Shown here in pieces: positions 25,886 through 33,027 of a stretch of DNA of 37,924 nucleotides; positions within the stretch are counted from its first letter, which is position 1; the number at the start of each line of letters is the position of its first letter. Location of the stretch: NCBI GenBank assembly GCA_022773425.1, contig JALFBM010000055.1:1-37924 (forward strand), written 5' to 3'. This stretch comes from Selenomonadaceae bacterium (GTDB lineage: Bacteria; Bacillota; Negativicutes; Selenomonadales; Selenomonadaceae). The position numbers and the translations under genes are program-made. Under the pieces are notes generated by a model. That model did not search any database. It saw only the letters and a program-made list of their open reading frames with translations, and was not told the origin of the DNA.

Positions 25886-27052
25886 TCAAAGTTTTTTTGC
25901 CGCCTCATCCTCGTCGAGCAGGAATGCCTCGAAGACGAGGTTGCCGTATTTCGCGCCGCGCGCCGTCAGACGGACAGCATCGCCCTCGGAGACGAGCAGG
26001 CCTTTCTGCTCCATCTCGGCAATCGCCCCCGCATAGACGCGCTCCAGGGGCACGCCGAACGTCTCGCCAAACGCCCGCCGGCTGATGCCAGCGGCCGTGC
26101 GGAGCGCAAGGAACGCGAACTCCTCCATCGCGATGGCCGTGGTGCGCGGCTCCTCCTCACGCGCCGGCGAAATGCCGCGCTCCATGTCCTCGATATACCG
26201 GGAAAGGTCTGCTTCGTTTTCCGTGCGGCATCCGTCCAGGTACGAATGTGCGGCCGCGCCGAGCCCTAGGTACGGCACGTTCTGCCAATACGACAGGTTG
26301 TGCCGGCTCTCAAAGCCGGGGCGCGCGAAATTCGAAATCTCGTAGCGGGCGTAGCCGTGTGCGGGAAGCGTCTCGGTCATGTAGTCGTACATCGCCTCCG
26401 CCGTCTCGTCGTCGGGAAGCGCCAGACGGCCCTGCTCCTGCAAGCGGGCAAACGGCGTCCCCGCCTCGACCTGCAGGCCGTAGATGGAGATATGCGTCGG
26501 CTCGAGGGCAAGCGCCCGCTCGACACTTTCCTGCAGATCCTCGAGAGTCTGCCCCGGCAGACCGTACATGAGGTCGATGCTGAGGTTTTGGAAACCCGCT
26601 TGTTTCGCCCAGCGGATGGCCTGCTCCGCCTGATCGGCCGTATGGATGCGCCCAATCCGACGGAGCAGCGTATCGTCAAAGGATTGCACGCCAAACGACA
26701 ACCGGTTCACGCCCTTTTTCCGCAGCATGGACAGATAGGGAAAATCCACGGTGCCGGGATTCGCCTCAACCGTCCACTCCACAGGATAAGCGCCGTGCAG
26801 AATATCTGCAAGCACATCGAAAAGGCCCGCCATCTGTCCGGGCTTCAGGGCCGTCGGCGTACCGCCGCCGAGGTAGATGGTGCGTGGCGCGCCCCATTTC
26901 GCAAGATAACGCGGAACACGCTCCCGCATCTCCTTTTCCAGCGCCTGGAGATAGGCCGCGCGGTCCTTCTCTCGGCCTGCGTACGACGCAAAGTCACAGT
27001 ACAGGCACTTCTGCCGACAGAACGGGATATGGATGTAGATGCCCCACTGCAT
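25886..27052 (-). CDS. hemW: HemW, radical-SAM heme chaperone (coproporphyrinogen III oxidase-like)
   Basis: Radical-SAM protein of 388 residues with the HemN-family cluster motif IHIPFCRQKCLYCDF (C12, C16, C19) and YLGGGTPTAL. It lacks the extra N-terminal region of true HemN and is coded next to the hrcA operon as in many Firmicutes, so it is probably the heme chaperone rather than the oxidase. AAGGAGG lies 7 bases before the ATG. It ends with a winged-helix-like C-terminal domain. Confidence 0.93.
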   Translation of the reverse strand: MQWGIYIHIPFCRQKCLYCDFASYAGREKDRAAYLQALEKEMRERVPRYLAKWGAPRTIYLGGGTPTALKPGQMAGLFDVLADILHGAYPVEWTVEANPGTVDFPYLSMLRKKGVNRLSFGVQSFDDTLLRRIGRIHTADQAEQAIRWAKQAGFQNLSIDLMYGLPGQTLEDLQESVERALALEPTHISIYGLQVEAGTPFARLQEQGRLALPDDETAEAMYDYMTETLPAHGYARYEISNFARPGFESRHNLSYWQNVPYLGLGAAAHSYLDGCRTENEADLSRYIEDMERGISPAREEEPRTTAIAMEEFAFLALRTAAGISRRAFGETFGVPLERVYAGAIAEMEQKGLLVSEGDAVRLTARGAKYGNLVFEAFLLDEDEAAKKL

Positions 27053-27070
27053 CGATGTTCCTCCTTATAG

Positions 27071-27098
27071 AAAAACTGCCGCGCGTTCTGCGCGGCAG
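27071..27098 (-). terminator. Terminator of the OPT transporter gene
   Basis: CTGCCGCGC and GCGCGGCAG (9 bp) with a 5-base loop, followed on the minus strand by TTTTT. It lies between the transporter stop and hemW. Confidence 0.88.
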
Positions 27099-27110
27099 TC
27101 CAATACTGTC

Positions 27111-29042
27111 TTATTCACGCACGGCGCGCTTGGACATCCATACCAGGAAGACACAGAGCGCAAAATACGCGAAGATGCCGAGGTAGGTGCCGGCGGGGGA
27201 CGCCGCCCATGCCTTCTGGAACCAGTTGACGCCGGCGATATGCAGCACCGCCGAAATCAGGCTGCCGATCGCACCGCCAGCGACAAAGCCCGAGGCAACC
27301 GTGTTGCCCTCCGCGAGGCGCTTCGCATTGACCTTCGCGTCCTCGCTGCTGTGCGAGACGAAATACGAGAGCAGACCGCCGACGAGCACCGGCATATTGA
27401 TGCCCATCGGGAGGTAGGTGCCGAGCGCAAACGGCAGCGGCGGGATCTTCATCATCCAGAGCACGACAGCGAAGAATGCGCCCGCCATGTAAAGAGGCCA
27501 CGGCGCCTCGCCCGTATCCATGATCGGACCGACGATGGCGGCCATCGCATTCGCCTGCGGCGCCTGCAGCGCATCGTCACCGGTGAAGCCGTAGGCGCTG
27601 TTCAGGATGAACATGACGCCGACCGACACAAAACCGGTCAGGATGATCGAAACGATCTGCCAGCGCTCCATTTTCTTCGGGGTCGCGCCGGTCAGATAGG
27701 CGACCTTGAGCTCCGACATGAAGTTGCCGGAGACCGCGAGCGCCGAGCAGAGGAACGCCGACATCATCAATATCGCGACGATGCCCACTTTGCCATGCAT
27801 GCCGGCCGCGCTCATGACGACGCCCGAGACGAGGATCATGAAAATCGTCATGCCGGAAACCGGCTCATTGCCCGTATAAGCGATCGAACTGATGCCGACG
27901 ACCGACAACAGCAGCGAGAACAGAACGACGATGATGAACGCAAGAATGGTCTGCGTCATCGACTGCGAGAGCATCAGATGGAAGAACACGCCGAACGCAA
28001 GCGCCATCAGAATGCTGCCGAACACGATCCGGCTCATCGGCAGATCCTGCTCCGTGCGCAGCAGTCCGCCCTCGGCCGTATCCTTTTTCTTGAACAGATC
28101 GAGCATAGCGCGCTTCGCGACGCGCGTCACGACGCCCGACATGGAGAACAGGCCGATGACGCCGGCCATCGCGAGCATGCCGATGCCGATATGGCGCACG
28201 TACTGCGAGAACACCGCGCCGACCGGCGCATTCGCGAGCAGCACCGAGGCGCCCTTGACCTCCATGACGTGTTCGCCGCCGAGGTAGTAGGCGACCGGGA
28301 TGCAGACGAGCCATGAGAAGAACGAGCCCGCCGCGATGATGCACGCGTAGCGGAGGCCCGTGAAATAGCCGATACCCAAGAGCGCCGCGTCGTTGTCGAG
28401 GCTGAAGACCAGCTTGTATTTATCCGCGAGCTGCTGGCCCCACGAAAACACAGTCGTTGTCAGGAGTTCCTGCCACCAGCCGAGCGTGTTCAGCACGAAG
28501 TCGTAGACGAGCGCAACCGCGCCTGAGAGCAGCATGATATGCGCCTTGCTGCCCTCGTTCGAGTTCAGTACCTCCGCAGCCGCCGAGCCAGACGGGAACG
28601 GATAGACGTCGTGCATTTCCTCCACGAAATACCGGCGGAACACCGTCGCAAGGAATACGCCGAGCACGCCGCCGAGGACGATCGGCAGGGACATCTCCCA
28701 GAACGACAAATCCTCGATGCCGAGGATGAACAGAGCCGGCAGGATGAACATCGCGCCGCCCAGAATATTCGTGCCAGCACTCGCGATGGCCTGGATATGC
28801 ACGGTTTCCGGGAACGCGTTCTTGCGCTTGAATACCACCGCCATGCCCATGGCGAGCACGGAGACCGGGGCGAACGCATCGACGGTCTGCCCGATCTTCA
28901 GACAGAGATAACCGACCGCCAGCGCGAACAGCACCGCGAAAAAAAGCCCCCATCCGACGACGTACGCATTGATTTCCTCGTACGACTGCGTCGGGAGCAT
29001 ATGGGGAGTAAAGGAAGCCTTCTCCCCGTTTTCCTTAGACAT
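27111..29042 (-). CDS. OPT-family oligopeptide/metal-chelate transporter
   Basis: Inner-membrane transporter of 643 residues with about 15-16 helices. Characteristic OPT segments are GYLCLKIGQTVDAFAPVSVLAMG near the N-terminus and MHDVYPFPSGSAAAEVL. The bacterial OPT group is annotated as oligopeptide transporters; the substrate here is unknown (peptides, or metal-siderophore in plant members). It sits between lepA and hemW, which are usually neighbours in Firmicutes, so it is a lineage-specific insertion. AGGAGG precedes the ATG. It has its own promoter and terminator. Confidence 0.9.
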   Translation of the reverse strand: MSKENGEKASFTPHMLPTQSYEEINAYVVGWGLFFAVLFALAVGYLCLKIGQTVDAFAPVSVLAMGMAVVFKRKNAFPETVHIQAIASAGTNILGGAMFILPALFILGIEDLSFWEMSLPIVLGGVLGVFLATVFRRYFVEEMHDVYPFPSGSAAAEVLNSNEGSKAHIMLLSGAVALVYDFVLNTLGWWQELLTTTVFSWGQQLADKYKLVFSLDNDAALLGIGYFTGLRYACIIAAGSFFSWLVCIPVAYYLGGEHVMEVKGASVLLANAPVGAVFSQYVRHIGIGMLAMAGVIGLFSMSGVVTRVAKRAMLDLFKKKDTAEGGLLRTEQDLPMSRIVFGSILMALAFGVFFHLMLSQSMTQTILAFIIVVLFSLLLSVVGISSIAYTGNEPVSGMTIFMILVSGVVMSAAGMHGKVGIVAILMMSAFLCSALAVSGNFMSELKVAYLTGATPKKMERWQIVSIILTGFVSVGVMFILNSAYGFTGDDALQAPQANAMAAIVGPIMDTGEAPWPLYMAGAFFAVVLWMMKIPPLPFALGTYLPMGINMPVLVGGLLSYFVSHSSEDAKVNAKRLAEGNTVASGFVAGGAIGSLISAVLHIAGVNWFQKAWAASPAGTYLGIFAYFALCVFLVWMSKRAVRE

Positions 29043-29055
29043 AAAAAATCCTCCT

Positions 29056-29093
29056 AAAACAAAAATCGGTGCCTCGTGGAACGCAAGGCACCG
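29056..29093 (-). terminator. Terminator-like hairpin in the very short leader of the OPT gene
   Basis: On the minus strand CGGTGCCT, an 11-base loop and AGGCACCG (29093-29067), then ATTTTTGTTTT and immediately the AGGAGG ribosome-binding site. It lies downstream of the promoter at 29098-29126, so it is within a few bases of the predicted transcript start. It is either an attenuator or a 5' stabilising stem. Confidence 0.65.
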
Positions 29094-29097
29094 TTAC

Positions 29098-29126
29098 ATT
29101 GTAACTCGGATGAGACGAATCGTCAA
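29098..29126 (-). promoter_or_regulatory. Promoter of the OPT gene with palindromic -10
   Basis: Minus strand TTGACG (29126-29121), 17 bases, TACAAT (29103-29098). A perfect dyad GTTACA-T-TGTAAC (29093-29105) covers the -10 and is a likely operator; the binding protein is unknown. Confidence 0.7.
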
Positions 29127-29130
29127 TCCC

Positions 29131-29154
29131 AAAAGACACCTTCCGGTGGAAAGG
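29131..29154 (-). terminator. Probable lepA terminator
   Basis: ACCTTTCC and GGAAGGT pair imperfectly with a 3-base loop, followed by GTCTTTT on the minus strand, 14 bases after the lepA stop. Confidence 0.5.
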
Positions 29155-29167
29155 TCCCGGATCGCTG

Positions 29168-30964
29168 TCAGTCAATCTTGAGGACGGCCATGAAGGCTTC
29201 CTGCGGGATTTCGACGGAGCCGACAGCCTTCATGCGCTTTTTGCCCTCTTTCTGCTTTTCGAGGAGCTTGCGCTTGCGGCTGATATCGCCGCCGTAGCAT
29301 TTCGCGAGCACATCCTTGCGGCGGGCGCGCACGTTCTCACGGGCGATGACCTTTGAGCCGATGGCGGCCTGAATCGGAATCTCGAACATCTGCTGCGGGA
29401 TGATCTCTTTGAGCTTTGCGGCGAGGGCCCGGCCGCGCGCCGCGGCGCGATCCTTGTGCACGATGGTCGACAGGGCGTCGACGGGCTCACCATTGAGCAG
29501 GATATCGACCTTGACGAGCTTCGATTCCTTGTAGTCCGCGAGCTCGTAGTCGAGCGAGGCATAGCCGCGCGTCGCGGATTTCAGCCGATCGAAATAATCG
29601 AAGATGATCTCGTTCAAGGGGATATGATAGGTAATCATCACGCGGTTCGTATCGAGATAGTCCATGCTCTTGTACTCGCCGCGCTTTTCCTGCGAGATCT
29701 CCATGACCGCACCAACGTAATCGCTCGGCACAATGACGGTCGCCTTGACGTACGGCTCCTCGATATGCTCGATTTCCGTCGCGGGCGGCAGCTCGGAAGG
29801 ATTGCTGACCTCGACCATCTCGCCGTTTGTCTTGAAGACGTGATAGATGACCGTCGGAGCCGTCGTGATGAGCTTCAGGTTGTACTCACGCTCGAGGCGT
29901 TCCTGCACGACGTCCATGTGCAGGAGGCCGAGAAAACCGCAGCGGAATCCAAAACCTAGCGCCGCGGAGGTCTCCGGCTCGAAGACGAGCGCGGCGTCGT
30001 TGATCTGCAGCTTTTCGAGCGCATCCTTCAGGTTGTCGTAGTCCGCGCTATCCACCGGGTAAAGGCCGCAGTAGACCATCGGCGTCACGCCGCGGTAGCC
30101 GGGCAGCGCCTCATCGGCCGGGCAATCCGCCGTCGTAATCGTATCGCCGACGCGCACGTCGCGAACGTCTTTGAGAGAACCTGCGACAAAGCCGACCTCG
30201 CCGGTGTCGAGCTCGCCGATATCGACCGGCTGCGGCTTGAAACAGCCGACGTCCGTGACCTCGAATGCCTTGCCTGTCGCCATCATCTTGAGCTTCATGC
30301 CCTTCTTGATATGACCCTGCATGACGCGGATATGCGCGATGACACCTTTGTACGAATCAAAGTACGAGTCGAAGATCAGCGCCTTCAGCGGCGCGTTTTC
30401 GTCGCCTTCTGGTGCCGGCACGTCGTTCACAACCGCCTCAAGAATCTCGGGAATGCCGATGCCGGTCTTGCCGGAACACAGCACGGCATTCGACGTATCG
30501 AGACCGATGGTGTCCTCGATTTCGCGTTTCGTGCGCTCGGGATCCGCGCTCGGCAGATCGATCTTGTTGATGACCGGGATGATCTCGAGGTCGTTGTCGA
30601 GCGCCATGTAGACGTTCGCGAGCGTCTGCGCCTCGACACCCTGCGTCGCGTCGACGACGAGCAGCGCGCCCTCACACGCCGCGAGGCTCCGCGAAACCTC
30701 GTAGGTGAAGTCGACATGCCCCGGTGTATCGATGAGATTCAGCTCGTAGTCCTGCCCGTCCTTTGCCTTATAGTCGAGGCGCACGGTCTGTGACTTGATC
30801 GTAATGCCGCGCTCGCGTTCGATGTCCATGTTGTCGAGGACCTGATCCTCCATCTCGCGCTTCGTGAGCGTCCCCGTGTACTCGATCAGGCGGTCGGCAA
30901 TCGTCGATTTGCCGTGGTCGATATGCGCGATAATCGAGAAATTCCGGATATTTTTATTCTGCAT
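29168..30964 (-). CDS. lepA: Elongation factor 4 (LepA)
   Basis: Ribosomal back-translocation/assembly GTPase of 598 residues. It starts [23 protein letters not shown] (G1), then [19 protein letters not shown] (switch), [12 protein letters not shown] (G3) and [14 protein letters not shown] (G4). The LepA-specific C-terminal end is present ([21 protein letters not shown]). Full family length. The ATG has a poor ribosome-binding site; a purine-rich AAAGGAAAC lies about 15 bases upstream. Divergent from rpsT. Confidence 0.98.
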   Translation of the reverse strand: MQNKNIRNFSIIAHIDHGKSTIADRLIEYTGTLTKREMEDQVLDNMDIERERGITIKSQTVRLDYKAKDGQDYELNLIDTPGHVDFTYEVSRSLAACEGALLVVDATQGVEAQTLANVYMALDNDLEIIPVINKIDLPSADPERTKREIEDTIGLDTSNAVLCSGKTGIGIPEILEAVVNDVPAPEGDENAPLKALIFDSYFDSYKGVIAHIRVMQGHIKKGMKLKMMATGKAFEVTDVGCFKPQPVDIGELDTGEVGFVAGSLKDVRDVRVGDTITTADCPADEALPGYRGVTPMVYCGLYPVDSADYDNLKDALEKLQINDAALVFEPETSAALGFGFRCGFLGLLHMDVVQERLEREYNLKLITTAPTVIYHVFKTNGEMVEVSNPSELPPATEIEHIEEPYVKATVIVPSDYVGAVMEISQEKRGEYKSMDYLDTNRVMITYHIPLNEIIFDYFDRLKSATRGYASLDYELADYKESKLVKVDILLNGEPVDALSTIVHKDRAAARGRALAAKLKEIIPQQMFEIPIQAAIGSKVIARENVRARRKDVLAKCYGGDISRKRKLLEKQKEGKKRMKAVGSVEIPQEAFMAVLKID

Positions 30965-30991
30965 AGGTATTGTCCGTTTCCTTTCTAATCG

Positions 30992-31023
30992 GATAGGAAG
31001 GCCGCTTCCGTCGCTTTCCTATC
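30992..31023 (-). other. Leader stem-loop of lepA
   Basis: GATAGGAA (30992-30999) and TTCCTATC (31016-31023) form an 8-bp stem with a 16-base GC-rich loop in the lepA 5' leader. There is no T-run, so it is not a terminator. Confidence 0.5.
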
Positions 31024-31037
31024 ATGCGGTACGCCCT

Positions 31038-31067
31038 ATTATACCATTTTCTGGCGCACACCCGCAA
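31038..31067 (-). promoter_or_regulatory. Promoter of lepA
   Basis: Minus strand TTGCGG, 18 bases, TATAAT with TGG before the -10 (extended -10). It is back-to-back with the rpsT promoter. Confidence 0.7.
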
Positions 31068-31085
31068 TATTTCTTCGAAATAAGG

Positions 31086-31114
31086 TTGCTTTTCCGCGCA
31101 CATCATGCTAGAAT
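31086..31114 (+). promoter_or_regulatory. Promoter of rpsT
   Basis: TTGCTT, 17 bases ending in TGC, TAGAAT. Only 18 bases separate its -35 from the -35 of the divergent lepA promoter. Confidence 0.7.
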
Positions 31115-31168
31115 GGGTAGGTAACGAAATTTGAAGCGGAAACGCCTGAGACAAGGGAGGTGAACAAT

Positions 31169-31435
31169 TTGCCGAACATCAAAGCATCCATCCTGAGTGT
31201 GAAATCCGATGCAAAGCGCCATGCCAAGAACGTTGCGGAGAAATCCCGCGTCCATACGGCATCCCGCCGCGTCCTCGACGCTGTTGAGGCTGGTAACGCC
31301 GACGAGGCGAAATCCCTCCTGAACGTCGCATGCAAGCGCATCGACCAGGCCGCTGCCAACAACGTGTTCCACAAGAACGCCGCAGCGCGCAAGAAGTCGC
31401 GTCTCGCAAAGAAAGTCAATGCATTGGCTAAATAA
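31169..31435 (+). CDS. rpsT: 30S ribosomal protein S20
   Basis: Small-subunit protein of 88 residues that binds 16S rRNA. It reads PNIKASILSVKSDAKRHAKN at the N-terminus and ends KNAAARKKSRLAKKVNAL, the basic helical S20 pattern. The start is TTG at 31169, with GGAGGTGA 5 bases upstream; a GTG at 31160 lies inside that site. E. coli rpsT also begins with UUG, which matters for its autoregulation. Followed by a strong terminator. Confidence 0.97.
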   Translation: MPNIKASILSVKSDAKRHAKNVAEKSRVHTASRRVLDAVEAGNADEAKSLLNVACKRIDQAAANNVFHKNAAARKKSRLAKKVNALAK

Positions 31436-31467
31436 CCGTTTCTCCTGTGCACAAGAGAAAGGGATCG

Positions 31468-31497
31468 AAAATACCCGCTCCACCGAGCGGGTATTTT
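31468..31497 (+). terminator. Terminator of rpsT
   Basis: AAAATACCCGCTC and GAGCGGGTATTTT form a perfect 13-bp stem with loop CACC; the T-run is in the 3' arm. Confidence 0.93.
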
Positions 31498-31512
31498 CCT
31501 GTCTAGAAAAGG

Positions 31513-31541
31513 TTCACAGACTGCTTATTCTGTGCTATAAT
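31513..31541 (+). promoter_or_regulatory. Promoter of the antisense RNA
   Basis: TTCACA (31513-31518), 17 bases, TATAAT (31536-31541) preceded by TGC. The -35 differs from consensus at one base. No ORF with a ribosome-binding site follows before the terminator at 31609-31651. Confidence 0.65.
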
Positions 31542-31547
31542 CAAACT

Positions 31548-31651
31548 ATAGAAAGACCACCGATAGACGGAACTCAATCCCGCTCGTTGGTTAACACTAC
31601 ATTTGCAGAAGTAACCGCTGAGTTTGCAGACTGAGGGCGGTTACTTTTGTT
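31548..31651 (+). ncRNA. Probable antitoxin RNA of a type I toxin-antitoxin pair
   Basis: A predicted RNA of about 100 bases between the promoter at 31513-31541 and a terminator stem AAGTAACCGC / GCGGTTACTT (31609-31618 with 31637-31646) followed by TTGTTTT. Its 3' end is antisense to the last codons and stop of the small hydrophobic ORF on the other strand. Convergent transcripts overlapping at a shared hairpin are the layout of TxpA/RatA- and Fst-like type I systems. Transcript ends are estimated, not known. Confidence 0.5.
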
Positions 31652-31706
31652 TTATGACGATCAATATGAGCAATAGCAGAAGCAACTGCATCGAAACATC
31701 ATTCAC
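31641..31706 (-). CDS. Very small hydrophobic peptide, candidate type I toxin
   Basis: A 21-residue ORF, VNDVSMQLLLLLLILIVIKQK, with a GTG start and a GGGGTGGG stretch just upstream. It is a single membrane segment with a basic end, like holin-like/TxpA/Fst toxins, though these are usually about 30 residues, so this copy may be shortened or decayed. Its stop lies in the GCGGTTACTT hairpin arm shared with the antisense RNA. A minus-strand extended -10 lies about 75-80 bases upstream at 31786-31794. The family assignment rests on layout and hydrophobicity only. Confidence 0.45.
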   Translation of the reverse strand: MNDVSMQLLLLLLILIVIKQK

Positions 31707-31785
31707 TTTCCCACCCCGCCTTCGAGGTATATTTCGACCTTTCCGCGAGAAGGAGAACCGCCTACCGTATCTGGTGGCCTCATCT

Positions 31786-31794
31786 AGTATAGCA
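31786..31794 (-). promoter_or_regulatory. Candidate promoter of the toxin mRNA
   Basis: Minus strand TGCTATACT, an extended -10; the -35 is poor. The leader that follows (GGCCACCAGATACGG) resembles the start of the opposite-strand RNA (GACCACCGATAGACGG). Confidence 0.4.
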
Positions 31795-31810
31795 CATATC
31801 CCTGCAAGAA

Positions 31811-31858
31811 AACAGCACTGCCGACGGCAAAAAGCTACCAGCAGTGCTGTTTTTCTTT
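31811..31858. terminator. Hairpin with T-run, likely terminator of the zinc-ribbon operon and/or opposite strand
   Basis: AACAGCACTGC (31811-31821) and GCAGTGCTGTT (31841-31851), 11 bp, 19-base loop. The plus strand continues TTTCTTT and the minus strand ends TTTTC. It is the first terminator-like structure after the minus-strand operon ending at 32061. Confidence 0.65.
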
Positions 31859-31860
31859 GC

Positions 31861-32055
31861 TTACTTGCAGATTTTATCAAAGATATACTGCAATGCCTCT
31901 TTCGTCCACGTAGATGGCAGACATCAATACTGGAGGCAGATGTTGAGGATCTCTTGCGAACCACCACTGGTCACACGGCATGTGTGCCATCCATCGAGCT
32001 CGTACTGTAGCGCCATTCGCCGCCTCAACACTGCACGGCTACAAGGCATATCCAT
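31861..32055 (-). pseudogene. Short ORF interrupted by an in-frame TGA, not recognised
   Basis: From an ATG at 32055 the minus strand reads about 43 codons (including ALQYELDGWHTCRV and SQEILNICLQY), then TGA at 31926-31924, then in the same frame CLPSTWTKEALQYIFDKICK and a TAA at 31861. The part after the TGA looks protein-like, as if a tryptophan codon had mutated. There is no good ribosome-binding site at the ATG. It begins 6 bases after the stop of the last zinc-ribbon gene, so it may be the decayed end of that operon. Family unknown. Confidence 0.35.
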
Positions 32056-32060
32056 TTCAT

Positions 32061-33011
32061 TTAATTATTGATTCCCACGCCGCGCTCCTGCGCATCTTTA
32101 TGAAGGGCTGCCATCTCCGTTAGGATCAGGTTGGCGAGATCGACGTTCTTCGGTTCATACAGGACGCCTTGGTACACAGGCGGATTGGCTCCCTGCCCGC
32201 TGGTCAGCATGCCCGGCACTACGTTCTTCTGCCCGTCAATCTTGAAGGCAGCTAAAATTCCCATCTTGTGATTGCTGCCGGACCAGGTGCCATAGACCGC
32301 GTCATTGTCCCGCTTATCGTTGACGATGGTGAGGGGGAGCAGGACCTTGCCTGCATGGTCCTTGGCCTGCTCTGCGAAATTGTAGACCGCCGATGTCAAA
32401 TCCAGCACGGCCGCCCGGTGGTTCTTGTTGTCGACTACCACCAGGCGCTTCTGTCCGTTCGCCGTTTTTGTGATGGAAAGGCTGCCGTCATTCGTATGTC
32501 CTGCCGATGTAGCCAGGACTTCATCGCCGATATTATATCCCTCCAGTACACCTTTCACCTTTGTCAAGGCCGAGTTGTCCTGCTTTGTTTCTTCCTTCTT
32601 TTCCGCAGGCTCGCTACTTTCCTTGCTCTCCGTTGCTGGCTTCTCTGCCTCTATCCTGACACTGTCTGTTGACTCATCGGCATTCTGTTTATAGAACTGA
32701 TACCCCAGGAAACCGCCTCCGCCAAGTAGTACAACAAGAAGAAGAATCATGATGACTTTCCCCAGGCTGCTGTCCTGCTTCGACGCAGGAGCAGATTTGC
32801 GGCTTTCCGCTCTCCCCTCTGGTGCCTGCCGCATCGGGCTTCCAGCAGATGCTGGTTCCGCCTTTTGCCCACGATTTCCAGCAGAGGGTGGATTCACTGC
32901 CTGCTGCACCGTAGGATTTGGACTTTCTTCGGACTGCGCTTTACCGCATTTTGGACAGAAACGTGCTCCTTCATTCAATGGAGTACCGCAGAATTTACAG
33001 AATTTCGCCAT
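32061..33011 (-). CDS. Zinc-ribbon single-pass membrane protein, function unknown
   Basis: A protein of 316 residues. The N-terminal double-CxxC zinc ribbon is KFCKFCGTPLNEGARFCPKCGK (C5, C8, C19, C22), then a Pro/Ser/Ala-rich cytoplasmic linker (about 25-80), one transmembrane helix (about 83-106, VIMILLLVVLLGGGGFLGYQF) and a Glu/Lys-rich stalk. An outside domain of about 170 residues ends with YEPKNVDLANLILTEMAAL. That last motif resembles the end of the lipoprotein coded 16 bases upstream (RNIGLANVIMTHADSL). Last intact gene of the six-gene operon. No enzyme motif is seen. Confidence 0.85.
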   Translation of the reverse strand: MAKFCKFCGTPLNEGARFCPKCGKAQSEESPNPTVQQAVNPPSAGNRGQKAEPASAGSPMRQAPEGRAESRKSAPASKQDSSLGKVIMILLLVVLLGGGGFLGYQFYKQNADESTDSVRIEAEKPATESKESSEPAEKKEETKQDNSALTKVKGVLEGYNIGDEVLATSAGHTNDGSLSITKTANGQKRLVVVDNKNHRAAVLDLTSAVYNFAEQAKDHAGKVLLPLTIVNDKRDNDAVYGTWSGSNHKMGILAAFKIDGQKNVVPGMLTSGQGANPPVYQGVLYEPKNVDLANLILTEMAALHKDAQERGVGINN

Positions 33012-33027
33012 GATCTCCGCTCCCTTC

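Noticed and set aside
27039-28316. 425-codon plus-strand frame opposite the OPT gene
   Set aside because: Arg/His/Asp-rich translation typical of the reverse of a hydrophobic gene; no ribosome-binding site.
31861-32055. Selenocysteine decoding of the in-frame TGA
   Set aside because: No convincing SECIS-like hairpin directly after the TGA and no known selenoprotein family; a plain nonsense mutation is simpler.
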